A DNA stretch of 9,378 bases from contig CANRFD010000045.1 of the NCBI GenBank assembly GCA_947629845.1, positions 1 to 9,378 on the forward strand, written 5' to 3'. This DNA is from an uncultured Clostridia bacterium. GTDB taxonomy: Bacteria > Bacillota > Clostridia > Christensenellales > Borkfalkiaceae. The position numbers and the translations under genes were made by a program. This document shows, piece after piece, positions 1-6,460 of the stretch (position 1 is its first letter; each line of letters starts with the position of its first letter). The notes beneath the pieces are model-generated. The model saw only the letters and a program-made list of their open reading frames with translations, did no database searches and had not been told where the DNA came from.

Positions 1-90
1 GGTGGAGGCACCGAACAAGGCGGCGGTACGCAAGGCGGCGGCACACAGGGTGGAGGCACCGAACAAGGCGGAGGCACGCAGGGCGGAGGA
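1..90 (+). repeat. In-frame glycine-rich tandem repeat
   Basis: Repeats of 15 and 18 bases encode GGGTQ and GGGTEQ in the order EQ, Q, Q, EQ, Q, ending in GGG. At DNA level there is a higher-order copy: the 33 bases at 1-33 recur almost unchanged at 49-81, separated by one 15-base unit. The array probably extends left of the window. It codes for a flexible linker between surface-protein domains, and both unit lengths are multiples of three, so gain or loss of units would keep the frame. Confidence 0.85.
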
Positions 91-1620
91 GAGCACACCC
101 ACACCTTTTCCGAAACGTGGACTTCCGACGAAAATTACCACTGGCACGCTGCGACCTGTACGGACACGGACGAACAGAAAGACAGGGCGCCGCACGATTA
201 CGAGAACGGCGTCTGCGGCACGTGCAAACACGCGCACAAAAATCACACTTTTGCAAACGGCGAGTGTACGGTATGCGGCTTGCCGCAACCTGCGACGGAG
301 GGGCTTGCCTATGAGCCCGCCGAAGGGGGCGGGTACACCGTGACCGGCATCGGGGAGGCGCAGGGGACGGAGATCATTATTCCCTCGACCCATGCGGGCG
401 AAGCCGTCGTTGCCATCGGCGATGAGGCATTTCTCGGCGAGGAGATCGAGAGCATTGTCATTCCGGCAAGCGTCAAGAGTATTGGGCAATATGCGTTCCA
501 GAAGTCTTCGCTCCAATCGGTGACGCTCGCGGAGGGCTTGGAGACGCTCGGCTATTGCAGCTTTTCCAAGTGTAATTCGCTCACCGAGTTCACCGTGCCT
601 GCGAGCGTGGAGACATGGGGAACTTATGTATTTTGGGCGTGCGAAAATCTCCAAAAGGTCACTTTTGCCGACGGGTTGAAACGAGTTGGGGAAAATGCCT
701 TCTATCAATGCAGTCAACTTGAAAAAATAGTCATAGAAGGCACGGATATTACGATCGCTAACCGCGCATTCTTCCGTTGCGCATCGTTATCGGATATAAC
801 TTTCGGTCCGCAAATGCAGGTGGAACCGGATGCAGAATACAAAAATACTTATGAAAGTTTTTATCGTATCGCGCCGAATGTGGAAATTCATTTTAGAGGT
901 ACGGTCGAACAGTGGTGCGAGTTGGATGATAATGTGTTTGATAGCGGACTCATGCGGAGTGCAGAAAAGTATAGCATCCGTGCCTTAAAGTTTGATGGTT
1001 CTGTATCACGGACGTTATACTTTGGAGATAAAAAATTTGAGGGGGATTTTACAATTCCCAAAGATGTGGAAAGGGTGCCAAAGTACGCTTTCAACAATAC
1101 GAAATCCCTTACTTCATTAACGATCCCGAAAGAGTTGCGTTTCATCGGAGAAGCGGCTTTTCGGCAGGCTTCAGCGATCGACACGCTGCCAATTCGATAT
1201 GAGGGAACAATGAACGAATTTTGCAGCATGGAGCAAGCGTGGCTCTTCAGCTGCTCCAATTGGACGGAATATACCATAGGGGGCGTGAAGCTAACGGGCG
1301 TTCTTGCAATTCCCGAGGGTATCACGGCGCTACCTGCCGGAGCATTCTTTTCGATTAAAGGAATAACTTCCGTTTCTATTCCGCACAGTGTGAACAATAT
1401 GGGCGTGTATTGTCTTACAGCGCTCGACATCACAGATGTCAATTATTCCGGTACACTGTTGGAATGGAATTCTATTCAGGGCTCCCATGGTGCAATAGAA
1501 TATTGCGGCATTTCGGACGGGGAGACGACAACGATTTACGGCGATCCTGCAATTGTTTATTATATCCGAACAACCACTCAGAATGTTCGTTGTATTTGTG
1601 ATTCGTTTCGGGACGAATAG
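1..1620 (+). CDS. BspA-like leucine-rich-repeat surface protein, 5' end missing
   Basis: The frame is open from the first base to the TAG at 1618-1620, giving 539 residues of a protein whose start lies left of the window. Residues 1-30 are a glycine-rich linker of GGGTEQ and GGGTQ units. Residues 31-95 form a His/Cys-rich module (HTHTF, HWH, C53, then CxxC pairs at C72/C75 and C89/C92), possibly a small metal-binding fold. Residues about 125-470 carry LRR_5 (BspA/TpLRR) repeats of about 23 residues with the pattern 'IPxSVxxIGxxAFxxCxxLxxVxx'. GT-x-x-E-W/F motifs recur at residues 300-305, 402-407 and 484-489, as in many gut Firmicutes BspA proteins. Such proteins are usually exported and mediate surface adhesion; the signal peptide would be in the missing part. 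No LPxTG or C-terminal membrane segment is visible, so anchoring is unknown. G+C drops after about position 690. The exact role is not predictable. Confidence 0.88.
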   Translation, partial: GGGTEQGGGTQGGGTQGGGTEQGGGTQGGGEHTHTFSETWTSDENYHWHAATCTDTDEQKDRAPHDYENGVCGTCKHAHKNHTFANGECTVCGLPQPATEGLAYEPAEGGGYTVTGIGEAQGTEIIIPSTHAGEAVVAIGDEAFLGEEIESIVIPASVKSIGQYAFQKSSLQSVTLAEGLETLGYCSFSKCNSLTEFTVPASVETWGTYVFWACENLQKVTFADGLKRVGENAFYQCSQLEKIVIEGTDITIANRAFFRCASLSDITFGPQMQVEPDAEYKNTYESFYRIAPNVEIHFRGTVEQWCELDDNVFDSGLMRSAEKYSIRALKFDGSVSRTLYFGDKKFEGDFTIPKDVERVPKYAFNNTKSLTSLTIPKELRFIGEAAFRQASAIDTLPIRYEGTMNEFCSMEQAWLFSCSNWTEYTIGGVKLTGVLAIPEGITALPAGAFFSIKGITSVSIPHSVNNMGVYCLTALDITDVNYSGTLLEWNSIQGSHGAIEYCGISDGETTTIYGDPAIVYYIRTTTQNVRCICDSFRDE

Positions 1621-1636
1621 AAACCTTTATTCCTCA

Positions 1637-1775
1637 CGGCGCAAGCATTTCCCCCAAGAGGGGCGGCGCAAGGATAGACCCACCCCCTACCCCCCCTCCC
1701 GGGAGGGGGCGCGAGAAAGGGGGCTTCCAAAGGGGGCGAGAAAAAGGGGGGCTTCCGAAAGGGGCGAGAAAAGGG
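1637..1775. repeat. Intergenic G/C-run repeat cluster with palindrome
   Basis: CGGCGCAAG occurs at 1637-1645 and again at 1664-1672, with CCCC-AAGA-GGGG between (1652-1663). A perfect 18-base palindrome, CCCCCTCCCGGGAGGGGG, lies at 1692-1709. It is followed by about two and a half tandem copies of a 25-28-base unit (1711-1735, 1736-1763, partial from 1764), each starting GCGAGAAA and containing a G run, CTTCC and a second G run. No convincing gene fits here. It resembles the short GC-rich palindromic repeats scattered between genes in many bacteria, but I cannot check for other copies. Confidence 0.6.
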
Positions 1776-1826
1776 AATGTGCGCGCGGGGTGAGAGAGTA
1801 GAGGGGACGCATATTACAACAAAGCA

Positions 1827-1845
1827 CCGCGGCAGTTTGCCGCGG
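1827..1845. other. GC-rich hairpin between convergent genes
   Basis: CCGCGGC at 1827-1833 pairs perfectly with GCCGCGG at 1839-1845 around the loop AGTTT, a 7-bp all-G:C stem. On the + strand no T run follows; on the - strand a weak T-rich stretch follows. It lies downstream of both convergent genes. It may protect the 3' end of the surface-protein transcript or act as a back-up stop for rpmB. No role is proven. Confidence 0.5.
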
Positions 1846-1856
1846 CGCATTCGCAT

Positions 1857-1891
1857 AAAAAAGAAAAGCCGCAACAAAAAGTTGCGGCTTT
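1857..1891 (-). terminator. Rho-independent terminator of rpmB
   Basis: An 11-bp perfect stem (1865-1875 with 1881-1891, loop of five A/T bases) has the G:C-rich core GCCGCAAC. Read on the - strand it is followed by TCTTTTTT (1864-1857), a classic intrinsic terminator. It begins 16 bases past the rpmB stop codon. On the + strand only TTT and then C follow, so it would stop the convergent surface-protein transcript poorly at best. Confidence 0.9.
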
Positions 1892-1906
1892 CACGTTGTT
1901 GGAAAG

Positions 1907-2095
1907 TTAAACTCTCTCTACTTTGTCGCTTTTCAGGCAGCGTGCGCAGACGTAGCCCGTTTCGACTTTGCCGTTTTGCTTATAAGTGACCTTCTGCACA
2001 TTGGCGGCAAACGTTCTCCTCGTTTTACGGTTGGAGTGGCTGACGTTGTTCCCGGACGTTTGGCCTTTCCCGCAGATATTGCATACTCTCGACAT
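1907..2095 (-). CDS. rpmB: 50S ribosomal protein L28 (bL28), zinc-binding form
   Basis: This encodes 62 residues, the usual size of bacterial L28, a component of the large ribosomal subunit. The N-terminus MSRVCNICGK, the SHSNRKTRRTF segment and the C-terminal GYVCARCLKS are typical of the family. The cysteine pairs C5/C8 and C50/C53 mark the zinc-ribbon (C+) variant. The ATG at 2093-2095 is preferred over an upstream in-frame ATG at 2195-2197 because the upstream extension has no family resemblance and GGAGGT (complement of 2102-2107) sits 6 bases before it. The gene is divergent from the Asp23-family gene, as I recall from Bacillus, and ends in its own terminator. Confidence 0.97.
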   Translation of the reverse strand: MSRVCNICGKGQTSGNNVSHSNRKTRRTFAANVQKVTYKQNGKVETGYVCARCLKSDKVERV

Positions 2096-2134
2096 ATCTC
2101 CACCTCCGAATGGGTATTTCCGAAAATTTTGCGC

Positions 2135-2159
2135 GGCAAACAAAAGCAACCGGTTTGCC
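2135..2159 (-). promoter_or_regulatory. Inverted repeat in the rpmB leader
   Basis: GGCAAAC (2135-2141) and GTTTGCC (2153-2159) form a perfect 7-bp inverted repeat with an 11-base loop. AACCGGTT (2148-2155) is an overlapping palindrome. If the proposed rpmB promoter is right, transcription starts near 2162, so the hairpin would sit at the very 5' end of the rpmB mRNA. It could act in mRNA stability, autogenous control by L28, or as a DNA operator. The structure is seen; any function is inference. Confidence 0.4.
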
Positions 2160-2168
2160 AACGCAACT

Positions 2169-2197
2169 ATGATACCATAACCGACGGAAAAAAACAA
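2169..2197 (-). promoter_or_regulatory. Candidate sigma-A promoter of rpmB
   Basis: On the - strand, TTGTTT (complement of 2192-2197) is followed after 17 bases by TATCAT (complement of 2169-2174). The -10 box matches 5 of 6 consensus bases and the -35 box 3 of 6. A/T tracts lie upstream of the -35 and could serve as an UP element. The spacing and the position about 75 bases ahead of the rpmB start support it. Confidence 0.5.
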
Positions 2198-2258
2198 TTA
2201 AAATTGCGCCAAAAACAGGATTTTTTTTGGGAAAGAGGGAAATTTTTTACAATATCGC

Positions 2259-2287
2259 TTGCAAAAAGAGGGCGGATGGGGTAGAAT
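2259..2287 (+). promoter_or_regulatory. Sigma-A promoter of the Asp23 gene and fakA
   Basis: TTGCAA at 2259-2264 and TAGAAT at 2282-2287 are separated by exactly 17 bases. A/T-rich tracts (T8 at 2221-2228; AAATTTTTTACAATAT ending at 2255) lie just upstream, as an UP element would. The predicted start, near 2294, leaves a leader of about 22 bases with the AAGGAG ribosome binding site at 2304-2309. Confidence 0.75.
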
Positions 2288-2315
2288 AGGATAGAGTAGG
2301 TTCAAGGAGCGGGCA

Positions 2316-2666
2316 ATGTCGGTCAGTACGAGCAATGCTTACGGCAAAATTTCAATCTCCGACCTCGCGATCGCAAAGGTCGCGCAGCAGGCTGCGGTGG
2401 AGAGTTACGGCATCGTGGATACCGTCGCCCACCGCTTTACCGACACGCTCGCCGAACTTCTCAAGAAGGACGCGGGAGGCAAGGGCGTAAAAATCACGAC
2501 CCAAGGGAACCGGATCTTTATCGACGTTTATGTGCTCATCAAATACGGCGTCTCCATCGAAGCAGTTGCGGAATCGCTGAAAGAGGCGGTAAAATATCGG
2601 GTGGAGAAGTTCACGGGCATGATCGTGGACACAGTGAACGTAAACGTCATCGGTCTCAAACTATGA
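2316..2666 (+). CDS. Asp23/Gls24 family protein (YloU-like)
   Basis: This encodes 116 residues, a normal length for the Asp23/Gls24 (DUF322) family. The pattern fits: an N-terminal 'GKISISDLAIAKVAQQAA' helix, 'GIVDTV', a central 'GVKITTQGNRIFIDVYVLIKYGVSI' strand region and a C-terminal 'TVNVNVIGL' strand. Members are small cytoplasmic or membrane-associated proteins linked to envelope homeostasis and alkaline stress; in Bacillus the orthologue yloU sits directly before yloV, as here. The start has AAGGAG 6 bases upstream. The gene is 39 bases before fakA with no terminator between, so the two are probably co-transcribed. The biochemical function of this paralogue is unknown. Confidence 0.92.
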   Translation: MSVSTSNAYGKISISDLAIAKVAQQAAVESYGIVDTVAHRFTDTLAELLKKDAGGKGVKITTQGNRIFIDVYVLIKYGVSIEAVAESLKEAVKYRVEKFTGMIVDTVNVNVIGLKL

Positions 2667-2705
2667 CTCCGTCTCCGCGTTTGATCCATTCATCGGGAGA
2701 ATAAA

Positions 2706-4358
2706 ATGCAGAAAACCATAAATTGCGCCGTCTTTCGCAAGATGGTCTTGGTCGGCGCAAAAATGCTTGATAATAATCGGGCGAAGGTAGACGCGCTCAA
2801 CGTCTTCCCCGTGCCCGACGGCGATACGGGCACCAATATGTCTCTTACGATGCAGTCTGCGGTGAAGGAGCTCTCGCAGTCGGCATCCAACAGTTTTCCG
2901 GAAGTGTGCGACTGCGTCTCCAAGGGGGCGCTCCGCGGCGCAAGGGGAAATTCGGGCGTCATCCTTTCGCAAATTTTCCGCGGCATTTGCTCCGTCCTCC
3001 GCGACGGCAAGCCGGAAGTGGACACGAAAACCTTTGCAAAGGCGCTCGACGCGGGCACGAAAGTCGCCTACAACGCCGTTGCCATCCCCAAAGAGGGCAC
3101 GATTTTGACCGTCGTGCGCATGATGAGCGAATATGCGACGAAGGTTGCGGGCAAAAACAAGGACTTTGAGACCTTCCTGCCCGCCATCATCGAGGAGGGG
3201 GACAAGGCCCTCGCCAAGACCCCCGAGCTGCTGCCCGTTTTGAAGAAGGCGGGCGTCGTGGACTCGGGCGGCGTCGGGCTCATGACCATCATGCGCGGAT
3301 TTCTGGCCGCGCTCATGGGCGACGAGATCGTCTCCGAAGTGCAGACCGAGGCGGCGAACGCGGCGCAGTCGATGGACGCCGACTTCGGCGACAATTCCGA
3401 CATCATCAACATGGACCTCGGCGAGATCCAGTTCGCGTACTGCACCGAATTTTTCGTCATCAACTTGAAGAAGAGCACGACGCTTGCCGATATCGACAAG
3501 CTCCGCGAGAACTTGATGGCCATCGGCGACAGCGTGATCTGCATCGGCGACCTCGAGATGATCAAAGTGCACGTGCACACCAACTGCCCCGGCATTGCGC
3601 TCACCTACGCCTTGGAGCTGGGCGAACTCGACCGACCCAAGATCGAGAACATGCTCGAGCAGAACAGGGCGCTCCGCGCCAAGCGCGAGGCGGAAAAGAA
3701 GGATCAGGGTATGCTGGCCGTGTGCGCGGGGGAGGGGCTCTCCGATATCTTCAAGGATCTCTTCGTCGACCGCGTCATCGAGGGCGGGCAGACGATGAAC
3801 CCCTCGGCATCCGACATCGCGACGGCCGTGCAGAAGATCAACGCGGAGAACGTGTTCGTGTTCCCCAACAACAAGAACATCATCCTCGCGGCGGAGCAGG
3901 CCAAGGCGCTTGTGGAAAACCGCACCATCCACGTCATTCCCACCAAGAACGTGCCGCAGGGCTTTGCGGCGGCGCTGGCGTTCTCCCCCGAGGCGAGCGC
4001 CGAGGAGAACAAGACCAACATGATCCACGCGCTCGACAACGTGAAGTCGGGGCAGGTGACGCACGCCGTACGCACGACGAGCGTCAACGGGTTCTCCATC
4101 AAGGAGGGGGACATCATCGGGCTGGACGACAAGAAAATTCTCGCCAAGAGCGGCTCGGTGGACGAGACGGTGTTAAAGCTCCTCGACAAGCTGAAGGAGG
4201 ACTACCACGAGGTCATCACGCTGTACTACGGCGAGGATGTGCAGGAGTCCGACGCGCAGGCGCTCGCCGCCAAGGTGCAGGAGGCCTTCCCCGATTGCGA
4301 TGTGGACTTCCACTACGGCGGGCAGCCCGTGTACTTCTACTTGCTCTCTCTCGAATGA
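2706..4358 (+). CDS. fakA: Fatty acid kinase ATP-binding subunit FakA (YloV, DAK2 domain)
   Basis: This encodes 550 residues, close to B. subtilis YloV. FakA phosphorylates fatty acids presented by a FakB (DegV-family) partner, feeding exogenous acyl chains into phospholipid synthesis in the cytoplasm. The N-terminal DAK2 kinase domain (about 1-205) has the Mg-nucleotide motif NVFPVPDGDTGTN, with D38 and D40, then GARGNSGVILSQ and VDSGGVG. The middle domain contains C246, H289 and H291 (AYC, VHVHT), which align with the cysteine/histidine zinc site reported in Staphylococcus FakA. The C-terminal part (about 335-550) is the DegV-like Dak1_2 region, with the usual 'NVFVFPNNKNI' segment. The start has GGGAGA 5 bases upstream. 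No fakB is in the window. The sdaAB/sdaAA pair found between fakA and recG in Bacillus is absent. Confidence 0.95.
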   Translation: MQKTINCAVFRKMVLVGAKMLDNNRAKVDALNVFPVPDGDTGTNMSLTMQSAVKELSQSASNSFPEVCDCVSKGALRGARGNSGVILSQIFRGICSVLRDGKPEVDTKTFAKALDAGTKVAYNAVAIPKEGTILTVVRMMSEYATKVAGKNKDFETFLPAIIEEGDKALAKTPELLPVLKKAGVVDSGGVGLMTIMRGFLAALMGDEIVSEVQTEAANAAQSMDADFGDNSDIINMDLGEIQFAYCTEFFVINLKKSTTLADIDKLRENLMAIGDSVICIGDLEMIKVHVHTNCPGIALTYALELGELDRPKIENMLEQNRALRAKREAEKKDQGMLAVCAGEGLSDIFKDLFVDRVIEGGQTMNPSASDIATAVQKINAENVFVFPNNKNIILAAEQAKALVENRTIHVIPTKNVPQGFAAALAFSPEASAEENKTNMIHALDNVKSGQVTHAVRTTSVNGFSIKEGDIIGLDDKKILAKSGSVDETVLKLLDKLKEDYHEVITLYYGEDVQESDAQALAAKVQEAFPDCDVDFHYGGQPVYFYLLSLE

Positions 4359-4364
4359 AAAAAC

Positions 4365-4391
4365 GGAGCGGAACGACCGCTCCTTTTTCTT
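4365..4391 (+). terminator. Rho-independent terminator after fakA
   Basis: GGAGCGG (4365-4371) pairs with CCGCTCC (4377-4383) around AACGA, followed by TTTTTCTTT-like sequence (4384-4391). It lies 6 bases after the fakA stop codon and should separate fakA from recG transcription. Confidence 0.92.
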
Positions 4392-4400
4392 AAACGCGGC

Positions 4401-4434
4401 AATTTTAGTTGCAAAATATATTGAATAATAATTT
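4401..4434 (+). promoter_or_regulatory. AT-rich gap, possible recG promoter
   Basis: The 54 bases between the fakA terminator and recG are strikingly AT-rich compared with the flanking genes. AATAAT at 4427-4432 could be a -10 box (5 of 6), with a weak TTTAGT 17 bases upstream at 4404-4409. TTGCAA at 4409-4414 looks like a -35 box, but no good -10 lies at the right distance. The site is weak by sequence; position is the main support. Confidence 0.35.
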
Positions 4435-4445
4435 GCTGGTTTTCA

Positions 4446-6449
4446 ATGGATTTGAAATCGCTCAAGGGCGTCACGGAGAAGCGCGCCAAGGAACTGAATA
4501 AGCTCGGGATCAAAAACAGCGCAGATCTCGTGCGCTATTTTCCGCGCGCCTATCTCGACCTTACGCGGCGCGTGTCCGTGCGGGAGGTCTACCATAACGA
4601 CATGGCGCTCGTTCTGTGCAACCTCGTGATGGTCGAGCCCGTGCGCTATACGGGGCGGGTGAAGCTGGTGCGGGCGCAGCTCGAACAAAACGGCGACTGC
4701 TTTACCGCCGTGTGGTTCAACATGCCCTACATCGCCCAGCGGCTCAAGCCCGGGGCGTACCTCTTTTACGGCAGGGTGCAGAACAAGTACGGGCAGGTGA
4801 GCCTTGTAAATCCCTCCTTCGAGCCCGCCGAGCGCAACGCGCGCCTGAAGGGCCTCGTGCCCGTGTACCCGCTGAAGGGCAGCCTGACGCAGCGCATCGT
4901 CCGCGACGCCGTCTACTCCGCGCTGCAGGCGGAAAATTTGCGCTCCGTCATTCCCGCAGAGCTACAAAAAAAGTATGCGCTCTCCGATTTGAAAGAGGCG
5001 TTTTTCCGCACCCATCTCCCCAAAACGCAGGAGGAGATGCTGAATGGCGCGGCACGTATCGCCCTCGAAGAATACTTCGTTTTGCTGTCCGCTTTCAAGC
5101 TGATAAAGGGGGACAGGAACGAGGCGCGGCTGAACAAATACAGCGTGACGGAGCGCGAGGTGGCGGCGTTCGAGCGGCGCTTTCCCTTTGAATTTACGCA
5201 GGGGCAGCAGGCCGCCGTGCGCGCGATCTACGACAACGTGACCTCGCCGCACCGCATGAACAGGCTGCTGCAGGGGGACGTCGGGAGCGGCAAGACGGCC
5301 GTCGCGCTCACGGGCATCTTCATGGCGGTAAAGAGCGGCTTTCAGGCGGTGTACCTTTCGCCGACCGAAGTTCTCGCCGCGCAGAACTTTGCCCTCCTTG
5401 AGAAGATGTTCCCGGAGTACCGCGTCGCCTACCTTGCGGGCGGGACTTCGGCAAAGGAGAAGCGGGAGGTGAAGGCCGCGCTCACCGCGGGCGAGATCGA
5501 CATTCTGTGCGGCACCCACGCCGTGCTTCAGGGCGACGTGCGCTTCAAAAATCTTGCCTTCTGCGTGTGCGACGAGCAGCACCGCTTCGGTGTGGCGCAG
5601 AGGAATATATTGAGTGAAAAAGGTGAAAAACTCGATATATTGGTTATGTCCGCAACGCCCATTCCGCGGACGCTTTCGCTCATCTTTTACGGCGATCTCG
5701 ACATCACGACGATCCCCGATAAGCCCCGCGCGCGGCAGGAGATCTCCACCTCCGTCATTCCCGACAGGAAGTATAACGACATGTTGGCCTACATCCGCGG
5801 CGAGACCAAAAAGGGCAGGCAGGCCTACTTCGTCTGCGCCAAGATCGATGACGACGAGGGGGAGGTGACCTCGGTCACGGAGCTATACGAGGAGCTGCGC
5901 GGCAGGTTGCCCGACGTGCGCTTCGCCCTGCTCCACGGCAGGATGAAGGACAGGGAAAAGGCGGAGATCATGGCGGCGTTCAAGCGCAAGGAGTACGACT
6001 GCCTCGTCTCCACCACGGTCATCGAGGTGGGCATCGACGTGCCCGACGCCACCATCATGGTGGTGTACAATGCCGAGCGGTTCGGGCTTTCGCAGCTACA
6101 CCAGCTCCGCGGCCGCGTGGGGCGGGGGAGCGAAAAGAGCTACTGCTTCCTCCTCGTGGGCAGCGAGAGCGAGACGGCGACGGAGCGGCTGAACATTTTG
6201 CGCACCACGGCGGACGGGTTCAAGCTCGCCGAGAAGGACTTGGAGCTGCGCGGCAGCGGCGACTTTTTGGGCACGCGGCAGAGCGGGAAATTTTTGACGG
6301 ACATCAAGAACTTGCGCTATCCCACGGAGGTCATCTTCACGGCGAAAAAATTGACCGACGAGGCGTTTGAGCGGCGGCTGAACTTCGACGAAGTAAGGCG
6401 CGCCGCCATGGAAAAGTACGAAAGTCTGAAGGACGTTGTGTTGAATTAA
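4446..6449 (+). CDS. recG: ATP-dependent DNA helicase RecG
   Basis: This encodes 667 residues, close to the roughly 680-690 of known RecG proteins. RecG binds branched DNA and drives fork regression and Holliday-junction migration in replication-fork rescue and recombination. The N-terminus 'LKGVTEKRAKELNKLGI' opens the wedge-containing region; an OB-type fold follows (about 60-125). Helicase motifs are intact: Walker A GDVGSGKT at 277-284, DEQH at 376-379, SATPIPRTL at 402-410, and motif VI QLHQLRGRVGRG at 550-561. The typical C-terminal 'ELRGSGDFLGTRQSG' segment is present. The ATG at 4446 matches the family N-terminus, and an in-frame stop (4422-4424) lies just upstream. No recognisable Shine-Dalgarno sequence precedes it, unlike every other complete gene here. 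Confidence 0.97.
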   Translation: MDLKSLKGVTEKRAKELNKLGIKNSADLVRYFPRAYLDLTRRVSVREVYHNDMALVLCNLVMVEPVRYTGRVKLVRAQLEQNGDCFTAVWFNMPYIAQRLKPGAYLFYGRVQNKYGQVSLVNPSFEPAERNARLKGLVPVYPLKGSLTQRIVRDAVYSALQAENLRSVIPAELQKKYALSDLKEAFFRTHLPKTQEEMLNGAARIALEEYFVLLSAFKLIKGDRNEARLNKYSVTEREVAAFERRFPFEFTQGQQAAVRAIYDNVTSPHRMNRLLQGDVGSGKTAVALTGIFMAVKSGFQAVYLSPTEVLAAQNFALLEKMFPEYRVAYLAGGTSAKEKREVKAALTAGEIDILCGTHAVLQGDVRFKNLAFCVCDEQHRFGVAQRNILSEKGEKLDILVMSATPIPRTLSLIFYGDLDITTIPDKPRARQEISTSVIPDRKYNDMLAYIRGETKKGRQAYFVCAKIDDDEGEVTSVTELYEELRGRLPDVRFALLHGRMKDREKAEIMAAFKRKEYDCLVSTTVIEVGIDVPDATIMVVYNAERFGLSQLHQLRGRVGRGSEKSYCFLLVGSESETATERLNILRTTADGFKLAEKDLELRGSGDFLGTRQSGKFLTDIKNLRYPTEVIFTAKKLTDEAFERRLNFDEVRRAAMEKYESLKDVVLN

Positions 6450-6453
6450 GGAG
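6448..6453 (+). promoter_or_regulatory. Ribosome binding site overlapping the recG stop
   Basis: AAGGAG begins inside the recG TAA (6447-6449) and sits 7 bases before a TTG at 6461. It decides the TTG start of the channel gene, since the next in-frame ATG is already inside the first membrane helix, and it suggests translational coupling with recG. Confidence 0.8.
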
Positions 6454-6460
6454 TACGGCG

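Noticed and set aside
888..1442. Open frame of 184 codons on the - strand
   Set aside because: It is antisense to the leucine-rich-repeat gene; no ribosome binding site or recognisable product.
1637..1775. CRISPR array
   Set aside because: The repeats are adjacent and imperfect, with no unique spacers of constant length, and no cas gene is nearby.
1578..1877. Open frame of 99 codons on the - strand
   Set aside because: It crosses the G-run repeats and the rpmB terminator hairpin; its proline-rich translation reflects the C runs.
1976..2284. Open frame of 102 codons on the + strand across the rpmB upstream region
   Set aside because: It overlaps rpmB antisense and the divergent promoters; its translation resembles nothing known and it lacks a ribosome binding site.
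2661..4064. Open frame of 467 codons on the - strand
   Set aside because: It is antisense to fakA and has a His/Arg/Val-rich composition typical of mirror frames of GC-rich genes.
3722..4393. Open frame of 223 codons on the + strand inside fakA
   Set aside because: It is an out-of-frame, Arg/Gly-rich translation of fakA and runs into the terminator.
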